From positions 1,783,422-1,847,421 of the forward strand of contig CP073341.1 of assembly GCA_018141785.1 (NCBI GenBank): a stretch of DNA of 64,000 nucleotides, written 5' to 3'. Each line of letters starts with the position of its first letter. Positions within the stretch are counted from its first letter, which is position 1. Below the pieces are notes generated by a model. That model did no database searches. It was not told where the DNA came from and was given only the letters and a program-made list of their open reading frames with translations. Position numbers and translations under genes: made by a program. The stretch is from Candidatus Paraprochloron terpiosi LD05 (GTDB lineage Bacteria > Cyanobacteriota > Cyanobacteriia > Cyanobacteriales > Prochloraceae). Positions 1-8,370 of this stretch are shown here, piece by piece.

Positions 1-429
1 GGGGGAAAACCTACTAAACCTTTGTTGTCGGTGAATTGCCATCACAATTACGCTGAAAAGGAAGTCCATTTTGGCGAAGATGTCTATGTGACTCGGAAAG
101 GGGCTGTGAGAGCAAGAAAGGAGGATTATGGCATTATTCCTGGTTCCATGGGAGCGCAATCTTATATTGTGAAAGGGAAGGGAAGTCATGAGAGCTTCTG
201 CTCCTGTTCCCACGGGGCTGGACGTTTGATGTCTCGTAGTAAAGCGAAAAAGAATTTTAGCTTGGACGATTTGGTTCAGCAAACTAAAGGGGTTGAGTGT
301 CGCAAAGATCCAGGGGTTTTGGATGAGATTCCCGGTGCTTATAAATCTATTGAGGAGGTGATGAACCAACAGTCGGATTTGGTGGAAGTTGTTGCTAGAC
401 TTAAACAGGTGGTTTGTGTTAAAGGTTAA
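1..429 (+). CDS. rtcB: RNA-splicing ligase RtcB, C-terminal part
   Basis: This is the 3' end of an RNA ligase that joins 2',3'-cyclic phosphate or 3'-phosphate ends to 5'-OH ends using GTP and Mn2+, in RNA repair. The reading frame is open from base 1, so the gene begins left of the window. Visible family motifs are the metal-binding block NCHHNYAEKE, the loop IIPGSMGAQSYIV and CSCSHGAGRLMSR, whose His is the guanylylated residue in RtcB enzymes. The ending QVVCVKG is the usual RtcB C-terminus, so the 3' end is intact. About 143 residues are present of a family length near 400-480. Confidence 0.96.
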   Translation, partial: GGKPTKPLLSVNCHHNYAEKEVHFGEDVYVTRKGAVRARKEDYGIIPGSMGAQSYIVKGKGSHESFCSCSHGAGRLMSRSKAKKNFSLDDLVQQTKGVECRKDPGVLDEIPGAYKSIEEVMNQQSDLVEVVARLKQVVCVKG

Positions 430-480
430 ATCACCTACCATGATAGAGGTTGGGTGGGCAAATCTGCTCACTCTTCCTCT

Positions 481-511
481 TCTCTCTGCGCCCTCTGCGT
501 CTCTGTGGTTA
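481..511. repeat. Dispersed CAGAG-type repeat (copy 1)
   Basis: Reverse-strand copy of the short repeat whose forward form reads roughly ACCACAGAGACGCAGAGGG. It sits just upstream of the next gene's ATG. Related copies occur near 1411, 3058, 11064, 12877, 29315, 32859, 34437 and 40208. Confidence 0.7.
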
Positions 512-528
512 AATCAAAAAAAATACTT

Positions 529-1356
529 ATGAATTTAACAATTATTGGTTGTGGTTACGTAGGGACTGCTGTGGCTCGTTTTTTGAAGGTCCAGTCCCAT
601 GTTTTAACCGTAACCACCACGACTCCCGACAGAGTGGAGCAGTTATCTCAAATAGCTTCACGGGTGGTAGTTATGAAAGGAGGCGATCGAGAGCAAATGC
701 TAGGGGTGGTCAAAAATGCAGATGTAGTGCTATTGTCTGTTGGGGCGCGAACGCGAAATTTTGATATTTACCGGGAAACCTATTTGGGTACAGCACAAAA
801 TTTGGTAGCTGCTTTACAGGAGACTGGTAGGGTTAGACAGTTAATTTATACTAGTAGTCATGGGGTTTTGGGGGATAAGCAAGGTGCTTGGGTTGACGAA
901 ACTACCCCTGTGGCACCGATTAATGAGAACGGCAGGGTTTTGGTGGAGATGGAGGAGGTTTTGTTGGGGGCTGCAACAGATAAGCTTAAGGTTTGTGTTC
1001 TCCGTTTAGCAGGTATCTACGGTCCAGGACGGGAGTTGATTAATATTTTTCGCTCTTGGTCGGGAACTACTCGACCGGGGACCGGGGAGAATTATACTAA
1101 TTGGGTTCATTTAGATGATATTGTGGCAGGTATTGAGTTGGTACGAAAGCAGGAGTTGGAAGGGATTTATCATTTAAGTTGTGATGTTCCTATGGTGCGT
1201 CGGGAATTTTTTGACTGTTTGTTTCAGGTTCATGGTTTAACCCCATTATTTTGGGATGGTTTGAATGGTACTGTGCCTTCTTATAATGTTCGTTTATCTA
1301 ATACTAGAATTAAGAAGATGGGGTTAAAGTTAATTTGGGATAAAATCAAGTTTTAA
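529..1356 (+). CDS. NAD(P)-binding epimerase/dehydratase-like protein (SDR superfamily)
   Basis: About 275 residues. The N-terminus MNLTIIGCGYVGTAVARFL is a Rossmann nucleotide-binding strand-turn-helix with a GxGxxG-type glycine pattern. Later landmarks are LIYTSSHGVLG (catalytic-Ser region of extended SDRs) and LRLAGIYGPGREL, which is typical of YeeZ/GalE-like NAD-dependent epimerases. The frame is open upstream to 454, but that part is encoded by the CAGAG repeat, and the ATG at 529 starts exactly at the fold's first strand. The substrate cannot be told; the small size suggests a YeeZ-like oxidoreductase. No Shine-Dalgarno sequence is visible. Confidence 0.82.
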   Translation: MNLTIIGCGYVGTAVARFLKVQSHVLTVTTTTPDRVEQLSQIASRVVVMKGGDREQMLGVVKNADVVLLSVGARTRNFDIYRETYLGTAQNLVAALQETGRVRQLIYTSSHGVLGDKQGAWVDETTPVAPINENGRVLVEMEEVLLGAATDKLKVCVLRLAGIYGPGRELINIFRSWSGTTRPGTGENYTNWVHLDDIVAGIELVRKQELEGIYHLSCDVPMVRREFFDCLFQVHGLTPLFWDGLNGTVPSYNVRLSNTRIKKMGLKLIWDKIKF

Positions 1357-1410
1357 GCTAAAGTAAAGCAAGACTAGTCGCAAAGTTGCGAAGGTTTGCG
1401 GAAAATTAGT

Positions 1411-1440
1411 TTCACGCAGAGACACAGAGTCACAGAGAGG
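1411..1440. repeat. Dispersed CAGAG-type repeat (copy 2)
   Basis: TTCACGCAGAGACACAGAGT followed by CACAGAGAGG. Same family as the copies listed at 481 and elsewhere. It lies in the 240-base gap between the epimerase-like gene and the dynamin-like gene. Confidence 0.7.
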
Positions 1441-1449
1441 AGAAAAGGA

Positions 1450-1491
1450 GCGATCTGCTACCGCAGATCCGGTGTTTCACCCCGGATCGCC
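1450..1491. repeat. Double-hairpin repeat element
   Basis: Two adjacent small inverted repeats, GATCTGC-tacc-GCAGATC and CCGG-tgtttca-CCCCGG, are framed by GCGATC and GATCGCC. Elements with the same two-hairpin plan but different stems occur at 5093-5134 and 23795-23828. Confidence 0.55.
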
Positions 1492-1547
1492 CTAGTTTTA
1501 CTATCTTTTCATCCGTCTTGTTCTCCTTTTTCTTAAGTTGACAACTC

Positions 1548-1556
1548 TGGTATAAT
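1548..1556 (+). promoter_or_regulatory. Extended -10 promoter candidate for the dynamin-like gene
   Basis: TGGTATAAT is an extended -10 (TGn plus TATAAT), 40 bases before the ATG at 1597. The nearby TTGACA at 1539 is only 7 bases away and cannot serve as its -35, so any activity would rest on the extended -10. Confidence 0.45.
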
Positions 1557-1596
1557 TTAAATACACTGTGGAAGTTTCTCTATGTAATACAACTGT

Positions 1597-2961
1597 ATGA
1601 TAAGTAACCAGCAACTCATCACTACCCTCCAATCTATCTTAGGTATGCTAGAATTAGATTCAGAAGACTCTCTCAAACAAAATACCCTCTCTGTGTGTGA
1701 TTATTTAGGATCTCCCCAATTTTCTATTGCTGTTTTTGCTCCCTTTAACCATGGTAAGTCCACTTTGCTCAATGCTGTACTGGGAGAAAATATCCTGCCT
1801 ATGGACCTTATTCCCACTACGAGTACAGTTGTATCAATTAACTATAGTGCAACAGTGAAAACAGTTGTTACCTTCACCGACGGGAGGATTATTCAGGAAG
1901 AAGGTACAGGTTTACTCCAATCCTATGGTAAATTAGATGAAATAGGACATATAAAGGAAGAGAGTGTGGCTACTATAAAAATTTATCTTCCCCACCCTTT
2001 TTTGAAAACCGGAGTAGAACTGCTGGATCTACCCGGAACCAACGATCAACAAATTCGAGATAACTTAGTAATTCAGCAACTTTTAACCGCAGACTTAGTA
2101 ATTCAAGTCCTAGACGCACGAAAATTAATGACTTTAGAAGAAAAGAACCACTTACAAGACTGGTTGTGGGGAAGGGGAGTGAAAACCGTTGTTTTTGTTC
2201 TCAACTTTCTCAACTTTTTAGAAGAAGAAGAACAGGAAGAAGTTCAAGAACGTTTAGCAATATTTGCCTCCCTGTTTCGTGGTTACTTACCTCCAGGAGT
2301 GAGTAATGTTTATCCAGTAAATGCTTTACCTGCTTTACGAGGACAACTAAAAGGGGATAGTTCCAGAGTTGAGAGTTCCGGGTTAACTGCTTTTCTTGAA
2401 GCTTTAACCACCATAGTCTCTCAAGGGAAGGGGAAACAGGAAGAACGAGTAACCAAAATTATTTCCCGTCTTCAGGAGGTGGGGTTCAGGAAGGTGAGGG
2501 AACTAGAGGTATTACGAGATAAAGAGTTGGAACTAAAACAGTTACTTAAACGAGGGTTTCGTCAAAGTGTAGCCAACTTTCGTAACTGGTTGTCCTTACC
2601 CCACCTCTTCTGTAACTATGGGGAAGGGTTAACTCTCGCTTTACAACAGAATAAGTTCCAAGAGTGGTATCAGGAAGAGTTGGGACGGGAAGTTTTAAAA
2701 TATAAGCAAGAGTGTGAAGAGTGGGTAGGGAAGAGTTACTCTGGGGAGTTAGGAGTGGAAAACCTTGGTTTAAAAATGCAGGGAAGCAACTATCGAGACA
2801 TAGCAACAGAATACTTGACTCGTTTTCATACTACCACTCTTTCTGCTTTGAGTGAGTATGAAGTAACTGCTCTTAGTGATTCTGAACCAGACTCAACCTA
2901 TCAACTCCAACTCTTGAAGGGTTTGTTGGAAAAAGTGTTATTACAAGGAGCTTCAAACTAG
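1597..2961 (+). CDS. Dynamin-like GTPase (bacterial dynamin-like protein family)
   Basis: A 454-residue protein with a dynamin-type G domain. The P-loop reads APFNHGKSTLLNA (GKS near residues 53-55), followed by PTTSTV as the switch-I Thr region and DLPGTND as G3. A clear G4 TKxD motif is not visible; VFVLNFLNFL occupies that place, as in divergent bacterial members. The C-terminal half is Glu/Lys-rich and helical, as expected of the stalk. Bacterial dynamin-like proteins bind and remodel membranes on GTP turnover. It is shorter than many family members and shows no obvious membrane paddle, so its role is uncertain. The preceding gap carries an extended -10 and the following gap a CAGAG repeat. 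Confidence 0.82.
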   Translation: MISNQQLITTLQSILGMLELDSEDSLKQNTLSVCDYLGSPQFSIAVFAPFNHGKSTLLNAVLGENILPMDLIPTTSTVVSINYSATVKTVVTFTDGRIIQEEGTGLLQSYGKLDEIGHIKEESVATIKIYLPHPFLKTGVELLDLPGTNDQQIRDNLVIQQLLTADLVIQVLDARKLMTLEEKNHLQDWLWGRGVKTVVFVLNFLNFLEEEEQEEVQERLAIFASLFRGYLPPGVSNVYPVNALPALRGQLKGDSSRVESSGLTAFLEALTTIVSQGKGKQEERVTKIISRLQEVGFRKVRELEVLRDKELELKQLLKRGFRQSVANFRNWLSLPHLFCNYGEGLTLALQQNKFQEWYQEELGREVLKYKQECEEWVGKSYSGELGVENLGLKMQGSNYRDIATEYLTRFHTTTLSALSEYEVTALSDSEPDSTYQLQLLKGLLEKVLLQGASN

Positions 2962-3109
2962 AGCTAAAATACTCTACACACAAGGGCGCATGTTTTACCA
3001 TGATTACACTATAACTCCAAAATTTCCCCCTGTCAACCCCTTTTTAGAAAATTAGTTTCACCCAGAGACACAGAGTGCGATTACCCTTATTATAGTATTA
3101 TTTATCCCC

Positions 3110-4279
3110 ATGGTGGCAAAAAAGCTACTTTCCTGGTTACCCAACTTGAATCCTCAAATCTGGATTTTAACAGTAAGTCGATTAATTGCCAATATAGGGT
3201 GGGGCTGCACTATCTTTTACACCCCCATTTTCCTCCAACTAAACCTACCCAACGCCCTGGTAGGTATCATCCTCAGTAGTGCATCAATATCAGGAGTGTT
3301 CGGACGTTTCCAAGGAGGTTCCCTCACGGACCAGTGGGGAAGGAAACCAACTATCTTACTTGCAGCAGCAGTGTCCATTTTGGCTAACCTTATCTTCCCT
3401 CTCACTACCAATTTCCCCTTCTTCCTAGTGGCAAACCTCCTGAAAGGACTGGGAATGGGTATATATTGGCCCCCCATAGACGCAATAATTGCCGACCTCA
3501 CCACCGCAAAACAGCGTAACGAAGCTTTTGCCCTCACCAGACTAGCAGATAACCTGGGTATAGGAGTAGGAACTATCTTAGGAGGAGTGTGGATTGAAAA
3601 ATGGAACGACTATCGTCCCCTATTTATATTTGAATCTTTAACTTGGGGAATCTTTTTCCTCCTAATTTACCTAACTATCCAAGAAACTCAGGTACCCCAA
3701 AAGGAAACCAACCCTTCCGGATATAAAGTTTGGGCAGTTGCCCTGAAAAACCGCCCTCTAATAATTTACATCCTTGCTAACACTCTCCTTACCACCTATA
3801 TTGCCCTCCAACATAGTGCTATCCCCCTATACTTCAAAAATTTCCTCCCCTTTTCCGAACAAACTATGGGCAGTTTATTCAGCTTCAACGTCTTCTTAGG
3901 TGCCATTTTACAACTCCCCATAGCTCGTTGGCTAAATTTTTTCTCCCCCAAAACTGCCTTAAAGCTCTCCTTCCTCTTCTGGGGTTTAGGCTTTGTGTCA
4001 CTCTTCCGAGCTGGAACATCTCCAACCCACAATTTAACCTGGGCAGTCCTTGCCTTAGCAATAATGGCCATAGCTGTAGTAATATATATTCCAGCAGCTT
4101 CTACCCTGATTGTAAACTTATCCCCCCCAAACCTGAGAGGAGTGTACTTCTCCATTAACTCCCAATGTTGGGCTATGGGTTATTTTATTGCTCCTCTCTT
4201 AGGAGGTTGGGCTTTAGATCACCCCTTCTGGTTAGCTAGTGTTGCTAGTGTGGGTTTGGGGATTTTGATTTTGGGGTAA
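3110..4279 (+). CDS. Major facilitator superfamily transporter
   Basis: A 389-residue polytopic inner-membrane protein with about 12 hydrophobic segments. The loop 2-3 motif GGSLTDQWGRKPTILLAA matches the MFS motif A (GxLaDrxGRkxxL), and LADNLGIGVGTILGG resembles the motif C region of drug:H+ antiporters. Substrate is unknown; drug or sugar efflux are the usual guesses. The C-terminus falls just after the last membrane helix. A CAGAG-type repeat lies about 40 bases upstream of the start. Confidence 0.88.
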   Translation: MVAKKLLSWLPNLNPQIWILTVSRLIANIGWGCTIFYTPIFLQLNLPNALVGIILSSASISGVFGRFQGGSLTDQWGRKPTILLAAAVSILANLIFPLTTNFPFFLVANLLKGLGMGIYWPPIDAIIADLTTAKQRNEAFALTRLADNLGIGVGTILGGVWIEKWNDYRPLFIFESLTWGIFFLLIYLTIQETQVPQKETNPSGYKVWAVALKNRPLIIYILANTLLTTYIALQHSAIPLYFKNFLPFSEQTMGSLFSFNVFLGAILQLPIARWLNFFSPKTALKLSFLFWGLGFVSLFRAGTSPTHNLTWAVLALAIMAIAVVIYIPAASTLIVNLSPPNLRGVYFSINSQCWAMGYFIAPLLGGWALDHPFWLASVASVGLGILILG

Positions 4280-4374
4280 AGTTTCGCGCAAAGTAGCCGC
4301 TCGAAAGACTCGCCGAGGCGCAAAGTCACAAAGGGGAAAGGCGACTCCCCCCTTCTTCAATAATTATTTCCCAC

Positions 4375-4560
4375 TCATGGTACTTGCTTACCGAAAGGTG
4401 GTGGGTTTTCTTTGAGAAACTGTTCATGAGAATCTATGACTTCTTGTGGAATAGGTCGTTTTTCCAACTCCAGCAGCACCTCCTCATCAAAATCTTGTTC
4501 CAGATACTCCATCAACTGCTGACGGGTCATTGCTTGGAAGTTAGGTTTGGTTTTTGACAT
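4375..4560 (-). CDS. Small conserved-looking acidic protein (61 aa)
   Basis: MSKTKPNFQAMTRQQLMEYL starts a short helical acidic protein ending in ENPPPFGKQVP. The 'NFQxMTRxxLxxYL' opening resembles small cyanobacterial proteins of the DUF6887 type as I remember them, often found in two-gene units; this is unverified. It starts 10 bases after the stop of the upstream 68-codon gene on the same strand, so the two probably form one transcript. No catalytic residues can be named. Confidence 0.5.
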   Translation of the reverse strand: MSKTKPNFQAMTRQQLMEYLEQDFDEEVLLELEKRPIPQEVIDSHEQFLKENPPPFGKQVP

Positions 4561-4570
4561 TTGTTTAGTC

Positions 4571-4777
4571 CTAAATTATTTTACTGCTTCCGTCTGACAT
4601 GACGTACCAACCTCTACGATCTTCTGAATTGTTTGGGTTAATAGCCTGAATGTAGATGCGCTTATTCATCTTGACATAATTAACAAGGGTAATTCGCAGA
4701 TGTAAACGTATCGTTATCCAGTGACTTGCGAGGTAAAGACTTTCCAGTTGTCTTCGAGGTAATTTTGATAAGTCCAC
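4571..4777 (-). CDS. Small hypothetical protein upstream of the 61-aa gene
   Basis: A 68-codon frame with a GTG start, or a shorter form from the ATG at 4669 (MNKRIYIQAINPNNSEDRRG). The C-terminal half (GWYVMSDGSSKII) looks like a real small beta-rich domain; the N-terminal part is less convincing. It pairs with the 61-aa gene 10 bases downstream in a toxin-antitoxin-like layout, but no toxin family is recognised. Confidence 0.35.
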   Translation of the reverse strand: MDLSKLPRRQLESLYLASHWITIRLHLRITLVNYVKMNKRIYIQAINPNNSEDRRGWYVMSDGSSKII

Positions 4778-4972
4778 AATTAGCTACTGACTATGAGGGG
4801 TTATCCTTATTATAGATGAGAGCGATCGCCCCGGTTTACCAGTTCTACTATCTTTTCATCCGTCTTCATCTGTGTTTATTCTACTTCAACGTTCATCTGC
4901 AGTTACTTCTCCCGGCGTTGGTGAATTAGAAGATGGGTCTAGAATAGATAAATTCAAGATAAAGACAAGCCA

Positions 4973-5396
4973 ATGCTCGAATGCCCAAGATGCCAGTCCA
5001 CTCATATTCATAAAAACGGACACCGAGAAAACAAGCTCTGGATTTGGACTGCAGTGGATCACTTCAAACCCGGACTTTTAGGCTGGGTGGTAGGCGACCC
5101 GGCTTTGCCGGATCCCTTCGGGCGCGCAGATGCCTTGCACCTTCGAGCCGTTATGGAGACTGGTCAGTGTCTGGGAGTGCTTCTTTTACGTCACCGATGG
5201 ATACAAGGTTTATTCTCAATACATCCCAGATGGGGATCAGATTGTCAGCAAGACTTACATGACGAGAGTGGAAGGTGAGAATACGCGCCTCAGACATTAT
5301 CTGGCAAGATTGCACCGCAAGACATTGTGCTATTCCAATCGATTCGTTTGCTAATTCACTACCTCAAGTTTTGGGATGTACCTGTTCCCCCTCGAA
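4973..5396 (+). pseudogene. IS1-family transposase remnant
   Basis: MLECPRCQSTHIHKNGHR is the zinc-finger-like N-terminus of IS1 transposases (CPxCxS..I.KNGH). An internal deletion follows and the frame resumes at LWIWTAVDHFKPGLLGWVVGD, part of the DDE catalytic core. The rest is split between frames: FYVTDGYKVYSQYIPDGDQI, then YMTRVEGENTRLRHYLARL and LIHYLKFWDVPVP. A double-hairpin repeat is inserted after VVGD. The element is clearly dead. Terminal inverted repeats were not found. Confidence 0.8.
5093..5134. repeat. Double-hairpin repeat inserted in the IS1 remnant
   Basis: CCGGC-ttt-GCCGG followed by CCC-tt-CGGG, beginning with GGCGA. It separates the WVVGD block of the transposase from the downstream TFEPLWRLVSVWE block, so it was inserted into an existing transposase gene. 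Confidence 0.55.
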
Positions 5397-5431
5397 TCAT
5401 CTTTTAATTCACCAACGTCCACCAACGCCAA

Positions 5432-5590
5432 AATTATTTCTTAACCATGTTTTTCTTGTAATATATGATAGACATCCCGAAGAGGAACCTTATGGTGAGC
5501 CAAAGCCACCAGAGCGTGATAGAATAAATCAACCACTTCAGCAGCGATCGCCGGAACCAAACCGCGATCGTTGTAGCGAATAGCCTCAAT
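5432..5590 (-). pseudogene. Internally deleted second copy of hisIE
   Basis: Bases 5432-5552 match the 3' end of the intact hisIE (5933-6052) with a few substitutions. Bases 5551-5590 match its 5' part (about 6510-6548, encoding [14 protein letters not shown]). About 457 bases between these are missing. The junction falls at GCGATCGCC, where the intact gene carries GCGATCGCC at 6044 and GCGATGGCC at 6503, so deletion between two near-identical 9-mers is the simplest explanation. Confidence 0.85.
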
Positions 5591-5778
5591 TTACTCAAAT
5601 TTTCAACAACTTCCTCAATCTCATCTCGATTACCTCAAGTAGTCAAACGAAGAAATCCTTCTCCTTGAGAGCCAAAGAAATTACCCAGTATACCTACAAC
5701 ACCAATGGTAGATAATAAATATTTAAATAACTGTTGCGATCGCCATTCTTGCGGTGCTTTTAACCAAATATAAGGATT
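5588..5778 (-). pseudogene. C-terminal remnant of a class I/II aminotransferase
   Basis: The reverse strand reads NPYIWLKAPQEW, then VVGILGNFFGSQGEGFLRLT, then GNRDEIEEVVENLSKL. This is the C-terminal signature of PLP-dependent class I/II aminotransferases such as LL-diaminopimelate aminotransferase (PYIWLK..GPSGEGYFRLT). A TGA interrupts it after RLTT. There is no N-terminal portion and no start codon. It abuts the hisIE remnant directly. Confidence 0.75.
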
Positions 5779-5785
5779 GTCTTAG

Positions 5786-5851
5786 GTTGGTCAGCTACCT
5801 GAAGCTGGAGGCATGAGAGCAACCGTGCTTCAGCCGGGGGTGCTGACCAAC
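5786..5851. repeat. 66-base inverted-repeat hairpin
   Basis: Perfect 10-base arms GTTGGTCAGC and GCTGACCAAC at the ends, with a second nested pair CTGAAGC / GCTTCAG. It lies between the gene remnants and intact hisIE. It may be a small MITE-like or IS-end element; there is no U-tract to support a terminator. Confidence 0.6.
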
Positions 5852-5940
5852 ATTCTCAATTCAGTTGTCTAGGTTTCGATAATTGCATCATGATCCCTAA
5901 TTATACTTTTGTCAACCCTTTCTTCAAAAAAAATTATTTC

Positions 5941-6591
5941 TTAGCCCCGTCGTTCTTGTAAAACACGATAGACATCCCGAAGTGGAACCTTATGGTGAGC
6001 CAAAGCCACCAGAGCATGATAGAATAAATCAGCCACTTCACCAGCGATCGCCTCTGGGTCCTCATCCTTACAAGCCATAACTACTTCCGCCCCTTCTTCC
6101 CCGATCTTCTTAAGAATTTTATTATTCCCCCCAGCCAACAACTTCCTAGTATAAGAGCTTTCCACTGGGTTATCTCGGCGATGGCAGATTACCTCAAATA
6201 CCTGAGATAAAGTATCCCCTGGTGTGGATACTTTTTTCTCCTTAACTTGATGAAAACAACTTCGTTCCCCCTTATGACAGGCAATATCCCCCACCTGTTC
6301 CACCCCAAAGAGGAGAGTATCACTATCGCAGTCATAGCGAACCCATCGCACCTTTTGAATATGACCAGAAGTAGCTCCCTTATGCCATAATTCCTTCCTC
6401 TTGCGACTCCAGTACCAAGTTTCCCCTGTAGCGAGAGTTTTTTCCAGAGACTCAGCATTCATCCAAGCCATCATTAAGACGGTACCATCAAGATAATCCT
6501 GGGCGATGGCCGGAACTAAACCGCGATCGTTGTAACGGATAGCCTCAATAGGGATAGACAGGTGATGGGCTGTGGATTGCTCAGAAGACAT
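5941..6591 (-). CDS. hisIE: Bifunctional phosphoribosyl-AMP cyclohydrolase / phosphoribosyl-ATP pyrophosphatase
   Basis: A 216-residue fused enzyme catalysing the second and third steps of histidine synthesis (PR-ATP to PR-AMP, then ring opening to ProFAR). The N-terminal HisI domain shows [30 protein letters not shown], the metal-binding stretch [10 protein letters not shown], and then [11 protein letters not shown]. The C-terminal HisE domain shows [18 protein letters not shown] and [11 protein letters not shown], the MazG-like EExxE helix. Length and domain order are normal. It is divergent from hemL. A decayed duplicate lies just downstream. Confidence 0.96.
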   Translation of the reverse strand: MSSEQSTAHHLSIPIEAIRYNDRGLVPAIAQDYLDGTVLMMAWMNAESLEKTLATGETWYWSRKRKELWHKGATSGHIQKVRWVRYDCDSDTLLFGVEQVGDIACHKGERSCFHQVKEKKVSTPGDTLSQVFEVICHRRDNPVESSYTRKLLAGGNNKILKKIGEEGAEVVMACKDEDPEAIAGEVADLFYHALVALAHHKVPLRDVYRVLQERRG

Positions 6592-6720
6592 TTTTTCTTT
6601 TCCTTAGGCTTTGAGGTAAATAAATGGTGCTTTTATTATCTCAACAACTTGTAACGGATAACCTCCAAGTTAAGCCTTATTCTGAGAAAGACGCCGAATA
6701 ATTGCCACCAAGGAGAGACT

Positions 6721-8010
6721 ATGGCATTAAAAACAACCAAATCGGAAGAAATCTTCGCCGCCGCCCAGAAACTGATGCCCGGAGGAGTGAGTTCCCCCGT
6801 CCGAGCTTTCAAGTCCGTCGGCGGACAGCCTATTGTTTTCGATAAAGTAGAAGGAGCCTATATTTGGGACGTAGACGGCAATAAATATATTGACTACGTG
6901 GGCACCTGGGGACCAGCCATTTGCGGACATGCCCACCCAAAAGTAATCGCCGCCCTTCAGGAGGTCTTAGTCAAAGGAACCAGTTTTGGTGCTCCCTCCC
7001 TCCAGGAAAATATCCTGGCAGAAATGGTAATCGAGGCAGTTCCCAGTATAGAAATGGTCAGGTTTGTCAATTCTGGTACGGAAGCGTGCATGTCCATCTT
7101 ACGCCTCATGCGTGCTTTCACCAAACGAGATAAGGTAATCAAATTTGAAGGCTGCTATCATGGACACGGCGATATGTTTTTAGTTAAGGCGGGTTCAGGA
7201 GTAGCTACTCTGGGGCTTCCTGACTCCCCTGGGGTACCCAAGTCCACCACCAGCAATACCCTAACAGCTCCCTACAACGACTTAGAAGCAGTCAAAGCCT
7301 TATTCGAGGAAAATCCCGACCAAATTGCTGGGGTAATTCTGGAACCAGTAGTAGGAAATTCCGGCTTTATACCCCCCGATACAGGTTTCTTAGAAGGCTT
7401 GCGCATCTTAACCCAAGAAAACGATGCTTTGCTAGTATTTGACGAAGTAATGACCGGGTTCCGCATTGCCTACGGTGGTGCTCAAGCCAAGTTTGGGGTC
7501 ACCCCAGACCTAACCACCTTGGGGAAAGTAATTGGTGGCGGCTTACCTGTAGGGGCTTACGGTGGGCGGAAAGACATCATGGCTCTCGTCGCCCCAGCAG
7601 GCCCCATGTATCAAGCGGGAACCCTCTCCGGGAACCCCCTAGCCATGACTGCTGGGATTAAAACCTTAGAGTTATTGCAAAAGCCGGGAACTTACGAAAA
7701 ACTGGCTGGTATTACCCAGAAACTGATTAATGGGTTGTTGGCGATCGCCAAAGAAGGGGGTCATAAGGTATACGGCGGCAATATTAGCGCCATGTTCGGC
7801 ATGTTCTTTATGGGGGAACAGGTTCGCAATTACGATGATGCCAAAAAATCAGACAAGGCAAAATTTGCCCGCTTCCACCGTGGTATGTTAGAGCAGGGTA
7901 TTTATCTAGCTCCCTCTCAGTTTGAAGCAGGATTTACTTCTTTAGCTCATACAGAAGAAGACATTGAGGGGACTTTAGCAGCAGCCAAAGAAGTGCTGTC
8001 TAGCCTGTAA
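6721..8010 (+). CDS. hemL: Glutamate-1-semialdehyde 2,1-aminomutase
   Basis: A PLP enzyme making 5-aminolevulinate from glutamate-1-semialdehyde, the C5 entry to chlorophyll, phycobilin and heme synthesis. The 429-residue length is typical. Seen: [17 protein letters not shown] near the N-terminus, [18 protein letters not shown] (PLP phosphate contacts), [22 protein letters not shown] with the PLP Asp, and [18 protein letters not shown] carrying the Schiff-base Lys. A CCACCAAGGAGAGACT ribosome-binding region precedes the ATG. A hairpin follows the stop. Confidence 0.97.
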   Translation: MALKTTKSEEIFAAAQKLMPGGVSSPVRAFKSVGGQPIVFDKVEGAYIWDVDGNKYIDYVGTWGPAICGHAHPKVIAALQEVLVKGTSFGAPSLQENILAEMVIEAVPSIEMVRFVNSGTEACMSILRLMRAFTKRDKVIKFEGCYHGHGDMFLVKAGSGVATLGLPDSPGVPKSTTSNTLTAPYNDLEAVKALFEENPDQIAGVILEPVVGNSGFIPPDTGFLEGLRILTQENDALLVFDEVMTGFRIAYGGAQAKFGVTPDLTTLGKVIGGGLPVGAYGGRKDIMALVAPAGPMYQAGTLSGNPLAMTAGIKTLELLQKPGTYEKLAGITQKLINGLLAIAKEGGHKVYGGNISAMFGMFFMGEQVRNYDDAKKSDKAKFARFHRGMLEQGIYLAPSQFEAGFTSLAHTEEDIEGTLAAAKEVLSSL

Positions 8011-8021
8011 TTTTAATCATT

Positions 8022-8038
8022 GGTGGGCAGTGCCCACC
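8022..8038. terminator. Hairpin after hemL (member of a dispersed palindrome family)
   Basis: GGTGGGCAGTGCCCACC is a perfect palindrome 12 bases after the hemL stop. It could stop transcription but lacks a T-run. Similar GGTGGGCA...TGCCCACC sequences recur near 10301, 29692, 30850 and 61148, so it also belongs to a repeat family. Confidence 0.4.
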
Positions 8039-8136
8039 TAAAAGAGGACTAAATTTGTGGGTAGTGGTATACAATTCGTGATTTTGGCACCTTCAACCCT
8101 GATTGTGCCTTCCGCGAAATCACCACATCTACAGAA

Positions 8137-8370
8137 CTACCAATCTCTTACCATCAAAAACCAATGCTCGTCAAGTTGGTCCGCATCTAGTTCCCCGTCC
8201 TTTACTTCCTGGAGAGAAAGTATATATTCCACAGATTCTTCTGTCTCTGCATACCATATAAACGAATAAAAAGTGTTAGGTAAATCAAACCAAATCACAA
8301 GTGGTTCTGAAGAAGTAATTCCCCAATTTAACTCAGTTGAACTGGTCTCTAATAGGCTGAGCCAAGTCAT
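8137..8370 (-). CDS. Small hypothetical protein downstream of a broken toxin-like gene
   Basis: A 77-residue acidic protein (MTWLSLLETSSTELNWGITS at the start, DADQLDEHWFLMVRDW at the end) with composition expected of a real gene. It overlaps the end of the decayed toxin-like gene and follows it in the same direction, the usual position of an immunity gene. No immunity family is recognised. The overlap also allows that it is the frame-shifted C-terminal end of the broken gene. Confidence 0.4.
   Translation of the reverse strand: MTWLSLLETSSTELNWGITSSEPLVIWFDLPNTFYSFIWYAETEESVEYILSLQEVKDGELDADQLDEHWFLMVRDW

Noticed and set aside
454-528. Longer N-terminus for the epimerase-like protein
   Set aside because: The extra residues are encoded by the CAGAG repeat and precede the Rossmann strand.
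1539-1556. TTGACA followed by TATAAT as a standard promoter
   Set aside because: The spacing is 7 bases, too short. Only the extended -10 was kept.
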